Below are positions 25,541-33,649 of a stretch of DNA of 64,000 bases, piece after piece (position 1 is the stretch's first letter; the number at the start of each line of letters is the position of its first letter). Source of the DNA: JAJRXC01 sp047639555 (lineage in GTDB: Bacteria > Actinomycetota > Acidimicrobiia > Acidimicrobiales > Aldehydirespiratoraceae). A program made the translations under genes and the position numbers. The notes under the pieces were generated by a model. It did not search any database. It was not told where the DNA came from and worked only from the letters and a program-made list of their open reading frames with translations. The stretch lies in contig JBLIOE010000011.1 in NCBI GenBank assembly GCA_047639555.1, positions 23,007 through 87,006 of the forward strand, in the 5' to 3' direction.

Positions 25541-27000
25541 CAGGCGGGCCAGCCGACGGTCTTCGTCTCTGTGAAGATGTCGAGGCCTTCGATGCCGCAC
25601 TGGCGACCGATGCCAGATCCCTTGTAGCCGCCGAACGGTGCGTCGGCGCCGTACCAGACGCCCCCGTTGACGCCGACCGTGCCCGATCGGAGCCGGGCCG
25701 CAACGCGTTTGCCTCGGTCGAGGTCGCCGCTGAAGACGTTGCCCGACAGGCCGAACGTTGAGTCGTTCGCGATGCGAATTGCATCTTCCTCGTCGTCGTA
25801 GGCGATCAGGCAGATCACCGGACCGAAGATTTCTTCCTGGGCGATAGTCATCGAGTTGTCAACGTCGACGAACAGCGTCGGCTCGACGTAGTAACCCTTG
25901 TCGAGATGGGCGGGAACCCCGCCACCGATCGCCACGCGAGCGCCTTCGTCGATGCCGGTCTGGATGTAACCGAGCACTCGTTCCTGCTGCTTCTTTGAGA
26001 CCTGGGGACCTTGAAGGTTGTTGGCATCGGTTGGGTCGCCGTAGTTCCAGTTGGCGAAGCTCTCGGTCGCCGCGGCGACGGCCTCGTCATAGCGGTCACG
26101 GGGCACGAGCAGGCGGGTAGGGATGGCGCATCCCTGGCCGCCGTGCATGCACGAAGTGACGGCGCTGGCCAGAGACTTCGAGATGTCGACATCATCGAGA
26201 TAGATGTTGGCCGACTTGCCGCCCAGCTCGAGGAACACGGGCTTGAGGGTCGCCGATGCCGCTTCCATGATCCGCCGGCCGGTCGCGCTCGAACCGGTGA
26301 ACGCGACGAGGTCGACATCGGGTGAGGTGGTGAGCACCTCACCAGTGAGGTGGTCCTGGCTCGAAACGATGTTGACGACGCCGGGCGGGATGTCGGTCTT
26401 CTCGACGATCAGTCGCGCGATTCGCAACGCGGTTGCCGAGGTGTCGGGGGCGGGCTTGAGCACACAGGTATTGCCCATCGCGAGCACCGGCCCCAACTTG
26501 TTGAGCGTGATCTCCATCGGGAAGTTCCAGGGGACGATCACGCCGACTACGCCGATCGCCTCCTTCCAGACTTCGCGCTCCGTTTGGTAGCCGACGCCCA
26601 TTGCGTCTTTCGCACCGATCGAACGCTTCCACTCGAACTTGTCGATCATCTCGGCCGGCCAGCTGAGCGCTTCGCGTAGTGGCGCATCGAGCTGTGGTCC
26701 GTACGTGAGCAGTAGCGGGCACCCAACCTCATCGATGAGCTCCTGGCGGAACTCCTCCTGCTCGCTCTCGATGGCTGCCTGTAGCTGCTCGAGGCAGGTC
26801 TTGCGGAATGCGTGGTTGGTGGACCAGTCGGTGGTGTCAAATGCCTTCCGTGCGGCGGCGACGGCCGCTTCCATATCGGCGCGACTTCCGTTGCCGATCT
26901 GCCCGATCACATCCTCGGTGGCCGGGTTGATGTTGTCGAACAGCGCACCGTTCTCGGCATCGACGAGCCGGCCATCAATGAGCAGTTTCTGATCCATCAT
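25540..27000 (-). CDS. NAD(P)-dependent aldehyde dehydrogenase
   Basis: A 486-residue aldehyde dehydrogenase. VPWNFPMEITLNKLGPVLA contains the catalytic Asn, FTGSSATGRRIM is the nucleotide loop, LELGGKSANIYLDD has the catalytic Glu and MHGGQGCAIPTRL the catalytic Cys, and EEIFGPVICLI closes the domain. It oxidises an aldehyde to an acid. ATG 27000 forms an ATGA overlap with the P450 stop, so P450 hydroxylation, aldehyde oxidation and CoA transfer may be consecutive steps on one substrate. Confidence 0.93.
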   Translation of the reverse strand: MMDQKLLIDGRLVDAENGALFDNINPATEDVIGQIGNGSRADMEAAVAAARKAFDTTDWSTNHAFRKTCLEQLQAAIESEQEEFRQELIDEVGCPLLLTYGPQLDAPLREALSWPAEMIDKFEWKRSIGAKDAMGVGYQTEREVWKEAIGVVGVIVPWNFPMEITLNKLGPVLAMGNTCVLKPAPDTSATALRIARLIVEKTDIPPGVVNIVSSQDHLTGEVLTTSPDVDLVAFTGSSATGRRIMEAASATLKPVFLELGGKSANIYLDDVDISKSLASAVTSCMHGGQGCAIPTRLLVPRDRYDEAVAAATESFANWNYGDPTDANNLQGPQVSKKQQERVLGYIQTGIDEGARVAIGGGVPAHLDKGYYVEPTLFVDVDNSMTIAQEEIFGPVICLIAYDDEEDAIRIANDSTFGLSGNVFSGDLDRGKRVAARLRSGTVGVNGGVWYGADAPFGGYKGSGIGRQCGIEGLDIFTETKTVGWPA

Positions 27001-28160
27001 GACTCCCAGGAAAGTTCGAGATTGTCGACGCTGCGCAACCCCACCGAATATTCGGGCGTGATGCCCGGCTTGAGTGAATACGACGGCACTCGCTTATGCC
27101 ATTCCTCGAGGCCAACACGGAGTTCCATGCGAGCCAAGTGGGATCCGAGGCAGCGATGAACACCACCACCGAACGCGATGTGTTTGTTGATCTCGCGATC
27201 GAAGTCGACGGTGTCGGCATCGGCCCAGAACCGTTCGTCGGTGTTGGCCGATCCGAGGTTGACCGAGACAGTGTCGCCGACCTTGATCGGGCAACCCTGC
27301 AGTTCGGTGTCTTGTACCGCGACCCGAACAACGCCGGCGACGGGCGTCTCCCATCGGAGCAGTTCTTCCATCACCGCCGGAATGTCGGCGGGAGAATGGA
27401 CGAGGCGTTCTTGAGCGCCTGCGTCCTGGGCTAGGTAAGCGATCATGCAATCGAGTGAGGCGGTAACCGTGTCGAGACCGGCGAGGAAGAAGAGGTAGCC
27501 GATGTCGAGTACGTCGTTCTCGGTGAGCTTCTGCCCATCGACCTCGGCGCGGAGAAACTGCGAGATGAAATCGTCGGTTGGTTGTCGTTTCTTCTCATCG
27601 ATTGCTTCTTGGAGGACGGCGTAGATCTTCTGGCCGGTCATGTTGCGGTAGTCGGTGGCGCTCTCGGTGTCTTCTACGGGCGGCCGGATGATGCCGTCCT
27701 TCAGCTCGATGAACTCGGCGGTGCGGGCGACAGGCAGGCCGAACATGGTGAGGAACACCTGGCTCGGGAGCGGCTCGGCGATGCTCTTGTGGAAGTTGCA
27801 GGTGCCGTCGTCGATCACCTCGTCGATAAGCGTGTTGACGAGACTTCGAGTGCTCTCTTCGAGCTGGGCAATACGCCGCGGGGCGAAGAGCGGATCGAGC
27901 AGCTTGCGGAACTTGGAATGTTCCGGTGGATCGATCTCCAGCGGGATCAACGGCCGTACCTGGCCGATCTCGGTGGCTCCATCGCTCGAGAAGATGTCGG
28001 GGTTCTGGAGCACGGTCATGACGTCTTCATGCAGGGCAACGCTGGTGCCCGTCATCATCGGATGATCGACCGCCATCACTGGCATGTGATCGCGGAGGAA
28101 CTTGTACATCTCCTGAGGCGGACCAGTCATATTGATCTCGTCGTCGGGGGTGTCGCTCAT
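26997..28160 (-). CDS. Cytochrome P450 (with dedicated ferredoxin)
   Basis: A 387-residue P450 with I-helix FLAGLDTVTAS, K-helix EELLRW, and haem loop FGGGVHRCLGSHLARMEL with the Cys ligand. It starts 2 nt after the ferredoxin gene, which probably supplies its electrons, and overlaps the aldehyde dehydrogenase gene. Terminal or allylic hydroxylation and further oxidation to an aldehyde would fit the order of genes; the substrate is unknown. Confidence 0.93.
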   Translation of the reverse strand: MSDTPDDEINMTGPPQEMYKFLRDHMPVMAVDHPMMTGTSVALHEDVMTVLQNPDIFSSDGATEIGQVRPLIPLEIDPPEHSKFRKLLDPLFAPRRIAQLEESTRSLVNTLIDEVIDDGTCNFHKSIAEPLPSQVFLTMFGLPVARTAEFIELKDGIIRPPVEDTESATDYRNMTGQKIYAVLQEAIDEKKRQPTDDFISQFLRAEVDGQKLTENDVLDIGYLFFLAGLDTVTASLDCMIAYLAQDAGAQERLVHSPADIPAVMEELLRWETPVAGVVRVAVQDTELQGCPIKVGDTVSVNLGSANTDERFWADADTVDFDREINKHIAFGGGVHRCLGSHLARMELRVGLEEWHKRVPSYSLKPGITPEYSVGLRSVDNLELSWES

Positions 28161-28162
28161 AG

Positions 28163-28357
28163 TCAGCTTTCGATGAGGGTGATTGCGTCTTCAGGACAAT
28201 TTCCCGCGCCTTTGCGCGCCGCGTCGTGCGCGTCGGGAGAGATGTCTTCCGAGACGACAAAGCCGTAGCCGTCGTCGTCGGATTCGAACACCGTTGAGGC
28301 GAGGACGTAGCAGCGTCCGTGACCTTGGCAACGCTCGCGATCGAGTTGTACGCGCAT
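28163..28357 (-). CDS. Small ferredoxin (P450-type, probably [3Fe-4S])
   Basis: A 64-residue ferredoxin. The cluster motif is C-x5-C (CQGHGRC) with a later CP (GNCPEDAI), the three-Cys form typical of [3Fe-4S] partners of actinobacterial P450s. It lies between an amidohydrolase (8-nt gap) and a P450 (2-nt gap). It should pass electrons from a reductase to the P450 at 26997; no reductase is encoded nearby. Confidence 0.93.
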   Translation of the reverse strand: MRVQLDRERCQGHGRCYVLASTVFESDDDGYGFVVSEDISPDAHDAARKGAGNCPEDAITLIES

Positions 28358-28365
28358 GGCTTTGC

Positions 28366-29544
28366 TCAGACGCCCAAGAGTTCTTTGAGGTTGCCGCCCA
28401 TGATCTTCGCCACGTCGGCATCGCTCAAGCTGGAGGGGAGGTCATCGGCGAAGTCGATCGGATTCGCCATCCCTTCCGGATGGGGATAATCGCTGCCGAA
28501 GAGCAACCGATCGGGCGACATGATCTCGATCAGGTCGTCGAGGCCGTCCTCCCAGAACGGGTTGACGTAGACGTTGCGGGTGAACGTCTCGACCGGATGT
28601 TCGGCGAACTCCTGCGGCATCTTCTTGTAGATCCCGTTGAGGCCCTCAACCAAGGGCTTGACCCAGGTGCCACCATTCTCGATCGTACCGAAGCGCATGT
28701 CAGGGAATCGACTGAAGGCGCCGTGACAGATCATCGCGTTCATCATGTCGGTGATGGGACGATTACTCGTCACGAGTCCACGGAATGGGTTCGGCTTGAA
28801 GGGCAACATTTCGCCCTTGCCTTCCCAGATGCCCGACAAGTCGGCGTAGCCGCTGTCGGAGGAGTGCATGCCGACGAATACGCCGGACTCCTGCACCCGG
28901 GCCCAGAACGGATCGAACTCTTCGAGCCCCGGCGACCGTGGACCGCGGAGGCCCCATGCCGGCGCGGGCCGAATGAGGATGCACTTCGCGCCCTTGTCGA
29001 GTGCCCATTCGAGTTCCTCGATTGCCTTCTCGACGATCGGTAGTGCAATCACGGGGGTAGCGAAGATTCGGTCCTCGTGGTTGAAGGACCATTCGTCGTA
29101 GATCCATTGGTTCAGCGAATGGATCGCGGCGTGACATAGATCGGGATCGTCGCGCATGCGCTCTTCGAGGAGGCTGGCGAGCGTGGGGAACATGAGCGTG
29201 CCGTCGAGCCCCAACTCGTCGAGATGGGGGAGACGCGCCGTCGCGTTCCGTGCCCATTCCGGACACTTGATCGGTTCGCCGAAGATTTCTCGAAGGGACT
29301 TCCCTTCCGGATTTCCGTTTCGGTAGAAGTCTTCCTGGGCGCCGGGGCGGGCAACGACGCTAAAGGTCGGATTAGGGATGTACTCCGAGATCTTGTCGTT
29401 GACGGCGATCTTGGTTCGGCCGTTGACCTGGACGTATTTGATCGCGCCCTTGTATTTGTCGGGGAGGTAGCGCGTAAACGCCTCCTCAGTTTCGTACATA
29501 TGGTTGTCGGAATCGAAAACTGGGTAATCGATGGTGCGTGCCAT
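28366..29544 (-). CDS. Amidohydrolase-2 family metal-dependent hydrolase
   Basis: A 392-residue TIM-barrel hydrolase. FDSDNHMYETEEAF is the N-terminal metal motif, RLLFGSDYPHPEG near residue 355 the late Asp motif, and VFVGMHSSDSG carries another ligand region. It is close in layout to the cut protein at the left edge. In this first-gene position, ahead of ferredoxin, P450, ALDH and CoA transferase, it may hydrolyse or decarboxylate a ring intermediate. A GAGG ribosome site precedes ATG 29544. Confidence 0.88.
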   Translation of the reverse strand: MARTIDYPVFDSDNHMYETEEAFTRYLPDKYKGAIKYVQVNGRTKIAVNDKISEYIPNPTFSVVARPGAQEDFYRNGNPEGKSLREIFGEPIKCPEWARNATARLPHLDELGLDGTLMFPTLASLLEERMRDDPDLCHAAIHSLNQWIYDEWSFNHEDRIFATPVIALPIVEKAIEELEWALDKGAKCILIRPAPAWGLRGPRSPGLEEFDPFWARVQESGVFVGMHSSDSGYADLSGIWEGKGEMLPFKPNPFRGLVTSNRPITDMMNAMICHGAFSRFPDMRFGTIENGGTWVKPLVEGLNGIYKKMPQEFAEHPVETFTRNVYVNPFWEDGLDDLIEIMSPDRLLFGSDYPHPEGMANPIDFADDLPSSLSDADVAKIMGGNLKELLGV

Positions 29545-29558
29545 GTTGAGCCTCGGGT

Positions 29559-29567
29559 CATCTAACA
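29559..29567 (-). promoter_or_regulatory. TGTTAGATG motif upstream of amidohydrolase operon
   Basis: The minus strand reads TGTTAGATG 14 nt before ATG 29544. The same nonamer stands 33 nt before the amidohydrolase start at 31680, and eight of its bases occur at 20716-20723. It may be part of a promoter or a shared operator. Confidence 0.3.
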
Positions 29568-29611
29568 GTGGCGTCAGTATTCTCGCGGAACGGGCATTTG
29601 TCGAGATGGCC

Positions 29612-29617
29612 TACTCT
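29612..29617 (+). promoter_or_regulatory. Leaderless -10 box TACTCT
   Basis: TACTCT ends 7 nt before ATG 29625 and supports that start for the SDR gene. The same hexamer precedes the amidohydrolase at 1168. Confidence 0.42.
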
Positions 29618-29624
29618 GCGGGGC

Positions 29625-30386
29625 ATGTTGCAACCCATGGATCTCTTCGATTTGTCCGGCCGTACTGCGATCGTCACGGGCGGAAGTCGCGGACTTGGCC
29701 GGGAAATGGTGCTGGCCTTTGCCGCCCAAGGAGCCAACGTTATTATTGCGAGTCGGAAGCTCGCGAACTGCGAAGCGCTCGCCGCCGAGGTGGAGTCATC
29801 TTTTGATGTTCGAGCGCTTCCCGTGGAGTGTCACATCGGATACTGGGAGCAGGCCGAGGTTCTCGCCGCTCGAGCGATCGAGGAGTTCGGCACGATCGAC
29901 ATCCTTGTGAACAACGCGGGAATGTCACCGCTCTACTCCTCGCTCTCGGCGATCGACGAGGGGCTCTACGACAAGGTGATGGACGTCAACCTCAAGGGCA
30001 CGTTCCGCTTGACCGTGTTGATTGCCGATCACATGAAGGCGAACGGCAAAGGGTCGATTATCTCCGTCAGTTCGACCGCGGCCGTGAAGCCGACCGCGGG
30101 TGAAGTCGTCTACGCCCTCGCAAAGGCCGGACTCCATAATCTGACCGAGAGCTTCTCGAAGGCCTACGGGCCGGAAGTGCGCGTCAACTGCATCCAGCCC
30201 GGGCCGTTCCTCACCGATATCTCTAAGGCGTGGGACCAGTCAGTGATTGCTCAAATCGGCAATGGCATCTCGTTGGGGCGCGCCGGCGAGCCGACAGAGA
30301 TCATCGGCGCGGCGCTCTACTTCGCGAGTGACGCGTCGTCGTACACCACCGGCGCAATCCTGCGCATGGACGGCGGGCTGAGGTAA
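29625..30386 (+). CDS. Short-chain dehydrogenase/reductase
   Basis: A 253-residue classical SDR. VTGGSRGLGREM binds the nucleotide, VNNAGMSP stabilises the fold, SVSSTAAVKP and YALAKAG supply the catalytic Ser, Tyr and Lys, and NCIQPGPFLTDI follows. It oxidises a secondary alcohol or reduces a ketone with NAD(P). Start choice: ATG 29625 (MLQPMDLFDLSG) fits the leaderless box; ATG 29637 is an alternative. The gene diverges from the amidohydrolase operon and ends 16 nt from the convergent amidohydrolase at 30403. Confidence 0.9.
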   Translation: MLQPMDLFDLSGRTAIVTGGSRGLGREMVLAFAAQGANVIIASRKLANCEALAAEVESSFDVRALPVECHIGYWEQAEVLAARAIEEFGTIDILVNNAGMSPLYSSLSAIDEGLYDKVMDVNLKGTFRLTVLIADHMKANGKGSIISVSSTAAVKPTAGEVVYALAKAGLHNLTESFSKAYGPEVRVNCIQPGPFLTDISKAWDQSVIAQIGNGISLGRAGEPTEIIGAALYFASDASSYTTGAILRMDGGLR

Positions 30387-30402
30387 CGCCCGCGTTGGTT
30401 CG

Positions 30403-31680
30403 CTACTTGTTCTTGCTAGCGAAATCGTTGAGCGAAACCTTCTCGGCGCCCTCGTGACGACCCGATGACATCGACTTCTCCGAGACATCGTGGCCGACGG
30501 CTTGGGCCCGCAACGCGCCGACCGTGCATTCCTCACGAGGGATGTGGGCGAACGGGTCGTAGGAGTACCAATCCATTGAGTTGAGATGGGTGATTCGATC
30601 GATCTCGTCGTCGGGGACACCGGCGAAGACCTCCAGCAACTCCTCGGGGGCGCCCGGCCAGTTGGAGTCGGAGTGTGGATAGTCCATCTCCCAACAGATG
30701 TTGTTGATGCCGATTTCGTTGCGAAGGATTACGCCAACCGGATCGGAGATGAAGCAGGTCAGGAAGTTCCGTCGGAAGACGTCGCTCGGCAGTAGGTCGC
30801 CGAACTCCTGACCGGTCCAAAGATGGTGCATGTCGTAGGTGCGATCGGCCCGGTCCAGGAAATACGGGACCCAACCGGTGCCGCCCTCGGACAGCGCGAT
30901 CTTGATGTCCGGGTACCGACGAGGCACGGTCGACCAGAGCAAGTCGGCTGCCGCGGTCGAGATGTTCATCGGCTGCATCTGGATCATCACGTCCATCGGC
31001 GCGTCGGGCGCGGTCACAACGAGTTGGCCTGATGAGCCCAAGTGAATCGAGATCACGGTGTCGCACTCGACGGCCGCTTCAAGCATTGGATTCCAATACT
31101 CGTCGTGCCAGCTGGGCTCACCGAGCGGGATCGGATTTTCGGTGAAGGTGATGGAGTGACAGCCCTTCTTGGCGACGCGGCGGATCTCAGCGGCCGTCTC
31201 TTCGGCGGACCAGATCATCGGTAGCGCCATGGGAATGAAACGGCCCGGGTAGGCGCCGCACCACTCGTCGATGTGCCAATCGTTGTAAGCGCGGATCAGG
31301 TCTGCCGCGAACTCTTTGTTCGGGTGGGCGGCGAATAGTCGGCCCGCGAAGCCCGGGAATGACGGGAAGCACATCGAGCCGAGCACCCCGCCTGCGTTCA
31401 TGTCTTTAATGCGCTCGTGGATGTCGTAGCAGCCAGGTCGCATCTCTTCGAAGCAGGTCGGCTCGAGGCCGTACTCCTCCTTGGGGCGACCGGCGACGGC
31501 GTTGAGTCCGACGTTCGGGATGACGGCCCCGTTGAACGTCCACACGTCGTTGCCCTCATTCGTGCGGATGAGCTTCGGTGCTTCGTCCTTCCATTTCGCG
31601 GGCAAGTGCTCGTCGAACATGTGCGGCGGTTCACACAGATGATCGTCGACGCTCACCAGAATCATGTCGTTCTTATCCAC
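30403..31680 (-). CDS. Amidohydrolase-2 family metal-dependent hydrolase
   Basis: A 425-residue amidohydrolase. ILVSVDDHLCEPPHMF is the N-terminal metal motif (VDDH), ISIHLGSSGQ the next His ligand region, and CWEMDYPHSDSNWPG the late Asp motif. GTG 31680 is preferred because AAAGGGGAAAACC stands directly before it as a ribosome site and the protein then begins MDKNDMILVSVDDH; an upstream in-frame ATG (31716) would add a Gly/Lys-rich stretch that includes the ribosome site. It is downstream of the RAYT unit on the same strand. Confidence 0.87.
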   Translation of the reverse strand: MDKNDMILVSVDDHLCEPPHMFDEHLPAKWKDEAPKLIRTNEGNDVWTFNGAVIPNVGLNAVAGRPKEEYGLEPTCFEEMRPGCYDIHERIKDMNAGGVLGSMCFPSFPGFAGRLFAAHPNKEFAADLIRAYNDWHIDEWCGAYPGRFIPMALPMIWSAEETAAEIRRVAKKGCHSITFTENPIPLGEPSWHDEYWNPMLEAAVECDTVISIHLGSSGQLVVTAPDAPMDVMIQMQPMNISTAAADLLWSTVPRRYPDIKIALSEGGTGWVPYFLDRADRTYDMHHLWTGQEFGDLLPSDVFRRNFLTCFISDPVGVILRNEIGINNICWEMDYPHSDSNWPGAPEELLEVFAGVPDDEIDRITHLNSMDWYSYDPFAHIPREECTVGALRAQAVGHDVSEKSMSSGRHEGAEKVSLNDFASKNK

Positions 31681-31713
31681 GGTTTTCCCCTTTTTGCCAG
31701 AGCCGGCTCCGCC

Positions 31714-31722
31714 CATCTAACA
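31714..31722 (-). promoter_or_regulatory. TGTTAGATG motif upstream of amidohydrolase
   Basis: This is the second copy of the nonamer seen at 29559-29567, here 33 nt before GTG 31680 and about 18 nt from the edge of the RAYT unit. Confidence 0.3.
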
Positions 31723-31739
31723 CCACCGTCACCTCCAAG

Positions 31740-31773
31740 AGAAAGTGCACGGGGTCAGACACCCGCACTTTCT
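31740..31773. repeat. Left inverted repeat of RAYT unit, hairpin-forming
   Basis: 31750-31773 is the exact reverse complement of 32680-32703; its core reads GGGGTCAGACACCCGC. In addition AGAAAGTGC (31740-31748) pairs with GCACTTTCT (31765-31773), so this side folds into a REP-like hairpin. It ends at the RAYT stop codon (31773-31775) and may also act as a terminator. Confidence 0.8.
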
Positions 31774-32645
31774 TACGCGGCGAGGTCGCCGATCCTCAAG
31801 CGCATCTCCGCATCCCGGACCAGCTGACCGAACCCGCGGTCGCTCTCCAAGCGCACTCGCGCTCGAGCGATGGCCGACCGAGCCACGTGCGCGTCTCGGT
31901 AGCCGTAGCGGTCCGACAGTTCGAGAAGTTCGACGTTGCAATGCTTGTTGGCGAGGAGCAAGGCCGCGAGTCGAGTGTCGTTGCGTAGCCCGCGTCCGCC
32001 CGATCGAATCACCTCGAGTTCCGTCGCCGAACCGACTCCAAGTGCAGCCTCGATCTCATCCGGGGTTCGCGTCCGGACGAGACGGCGTCGATCGAGTCGT
32101 CGACCGGGCTCAGCGCTTCCGGCAAGGACGAACTCGTCGAACGCTGCTCGGCTGCCTCCGAACCGTTGCAAGATCGCGGCGGTCGTGAGCCATCGCGGCT
32201 CGCCTGCGTCTCCGACATAGGCCGGGTGACTCGTCCATTCGAGGTCAGCAGCATGGACGGCATCGGTGCTCAACGGGTTGCGGTGGATGTATCGAACAAC
32301 CGTTGCGAGGTAGCGCTCATCGGTAATTGGCTTCGAGCGATACCTCCCGCGAAAGAGCGGCCCGTCGAAGCCGTATTTGACGTTGAACCGCCGCGTGTAG
32401 GCGCCGGCCACTCGCTTCATCGAAGAACTCAGTGCGTCGACCCCGGCTTCGACCAGCACATGGAAGTGGTTGCCCATGAGTGCATAGGCGTGCACCTTGA
32501 GCTCCTGGGTGGACACCGCTTCGGCCCAGAGGTTGAGGAACGAAGAGCGGTCGTGGTCATCGCCGAAAACTGGCAGATGCCTGGCGCCTCGGTTCATTAC
32601 ATGGTGCCACGTTCCGCCTGCTGTGCTTCTAATCATTCTCGCCAT
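31773..32645 (-). CDS. REP-associated tyrosine transposase (RAYT, IS200-like Y1)
   Basis: A 290-residue HUH-type transposase of the RAYT group. WHHVMNRGARH opens the fold, YALMGNHFHVLVEA is the HUH metal motif (HFH) near residue 55, YTRRFNVKYG and GPLFRGRYRSKPI form the family signature, and YIHRNPL near residue 145 contributes the late motif. RAYTs bind and cleave single-stranded REP hairpins. Residues 170-290 form a C-terminal helical region ending in a helix-turn-helix-like segment (LSDRYGYRDAHVARSAIARA). It has its own leaderless-type TACGTT box. Confidence 0.9.
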   Translation of the reverse strand: MARMIRSTAGGTWHHVMNRGARHLPVFGDDHDRSSFLNLWAEAVSTQELKVHAYALMGNHFHVLVEAGVDALSSSMKRVAGAYTRRFNVKYGFDGPLFRGRYRSKPITDERYLATVVRYIHRNPLSTDAVHAADLEWTSHPAYVGDAGEPRWLTTAAILQRFGGSRAAFDEFVLAGSAEPGRRLDRRRLVRTRTPDEIEAALGVGSATELEVIRSGGRGLRNDTRLAALLLANKHCNVELLELSDRYGYRDAHVARSAIARARVRLESDRGFGQLVRDAEMRLRIGDLAA

Positions 32646-32651
32646 TGCACA

Positions 32652-32657
32652 AACGTA
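32652..32657 (-). promoter_or_regulatory. Leaderless -10 box TACGTT of RAYT gene
   Basis: TACGTT ends 6 nt before ATG 32645, inside the mobile unit, so the transposase would carry its own promoter. Confidence 0.4.
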
Positions 32658-32679
32658 GGAAGCGACTCTGACACTCCCG

Positions 32680-32703
32680 AGAAAGTGCGGGTGTCTGACC
32701 CCG
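32680..32703. repeat. Right inverted repeat of RAYT unit
   Basis: This 24-bp copy is identical in reverse complement to 31750-31773, with core GCGGGTGTCTGACCCC. It ends 9 nt before the stop codon of the SDR gene at 32713. Confidence 0.85.
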
Positions 32704-32712
32704 GTTGAGGGG

Positions 32713-33564
32713 TTATTCGAAGCCGAGGGCGGCGAAGTCCCAGGGGATTTCGCCGGCGATCATTTTGACGATCGGGGCGTCGTAGGCGTCGACGAGGGCG
32801 GCGTTGGTGTGGCCTTGGTCGACTTGGAGGGTCTCGCCGTTGACGCCACTGGCGGCGGCGCTGCCGAGGAAGATGAGCGTGCTCGCCATCTGCTCCGGCT
32901 GGAGCGTGTCGACACCTGCCGCCTCGCGATAGTCGGCGGCATACGTGAGCCAGAGATCGGCGTTGGCCTCCGACAGGGGAGTGACCGTCGGGCCGGGGAG
33001 GATGCAGTTCACGCGGTAGCCGGCCTTCAACATCGGGAACGCTTGCTGGGCGACGTAGAGGTTGATCGCCTCCTTGCTGAAGCCGTAGCTGTCGGTGTCG
33101 GGGTTCTCTTCGGTCCAGGCCGCGGCGGAGGCCCAGTCTTCGTTCGTGAGGAAGTCGCGGACGCGTTCGATGTTGTTCTTCCAGCCCATTCCCGCGGTCG
33201 ACGAGATGAACGCCACCGACCCACCTTGGTTGAGCTTGCCTTGGCTGATCATGCGGTCGATGAAGTGGCGCTGGGCGGTGAAGTTGATCAGCATGATCCC
33301 GGCGGTGCCGTCGGCGACACCGGCGCACGCGAAGATTGTGTCGACGCCACCGTCGATTGCGTCGGCGGCTTCGTCGACGCTCGCCTGGTTGCGAAGGTCG
33401 ACCGAGATCGATTGGGCGCAGTCGTATTCCACGGCGGCCACATCGAGGACGATTACCTCAGCGCCGAGATCGCTCGCCATCCGGGCCGTTGCCGCTCCCA
33501 TGCCGGTCGCGCCGCCGACGACGACGACTCGCTTTCCTTCGTAGCGGAACAGATTGATGGTCAT
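32713..33564 (-). CDS. Short-chain dehydrogenase, hydroxysteroid dehydrogenase-like
   Basis: A 283-residue SDR. VVGGATGMGAATARM binds the nucleotide, FACAGVADG replaces the NNAG motif, FISSTAGMG holds the catalytic Ser and YGFSKEAINLY the Tyr and Lys. An insert of about 30 residues lies between Ser and Tyr, as in the HsdA-type 3-alpha-hydroxysteroid dehydrogenases, so a cyclic alcohol substrate is possible. ATG 33564 follows GAGGGA. It diverges from the acyl-CoA dehydrogenase pair at 33650, and its 3' end lies just outside the RAYT repeat. Confidence 0.87.
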   Translation of the reverse strand: MTINLFRYEGKRVVVVGGATGMGAATARMASDLGAEVIVLDVAAVEYDCAQSISVDLRNQASVDEAADAIDGGVDTIFACAGVADGTAGIMLINFTAQRHFIDRMISQGKLNQGGSVAFISSTAGMGWKNNIERVRDFLTNEDWASAAAWTEENPDTDSYGFSKEAINLYVAQQAFPMLKAGYRVNCILPGPTVTPLSEANADLWLTYAADYREAAGVDTLQPEQMASTLIFLGSAAASGVNGETLQVDQGHTNAALVDAYDAPIVKMIAGEIPWDFAALGFE

Positions 33565-33610
33565 AGTTTCCCTCGTGGTGTGCTTGGTGGTTACCCTGAC
33601 GCATTGTTAC

Positions 33611-33626
33611 CTGACGGCACCGTTAG
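33611..33626. promoter_or_regulatory. Palindromic candidate operator CTGACGG-CA-CCGTTAG
   Basis: The arms match at six of seven positions. The site lies in the 85-nt gap between divergent SDR and acyl-CoA dehydrogenase genes, between a possible minus-strand -35 (TTGTGC) and -10 (TAACAA). The size and shape suit a TetR-type dimer. Confidence 0.4.
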
Positions 33627-33649
33627 ACGCACAAGGGCAGAGGGGAATT

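Larger units (their letters stand above)
31740..32703. mobile_element. RAYT transposase unit bounded by inverted repeats
   Basis: A 964-bp unit consisting of a Y1 transposase gene and two flanking palindromic repeats. A perfect 24-bp inverted repeat pairs 31750-31773 with 32680-32703. It sits between two dehydrogenase/hydrolase genes in a metabolic region. No target-site duplication was recognised, as expected for tyrosine (HUH) transposases. Whether it is mobile or a domesticated REP-associated gene is open. Confidence 0.7.

Noticed and set aside
31740..32703. The paired GGGGTCAGACACCC repeats as a CRISPR remnant
   Set aside because: There are only two copies, in inverted orientation, around a transposase gene, with no spacers or cas genes.
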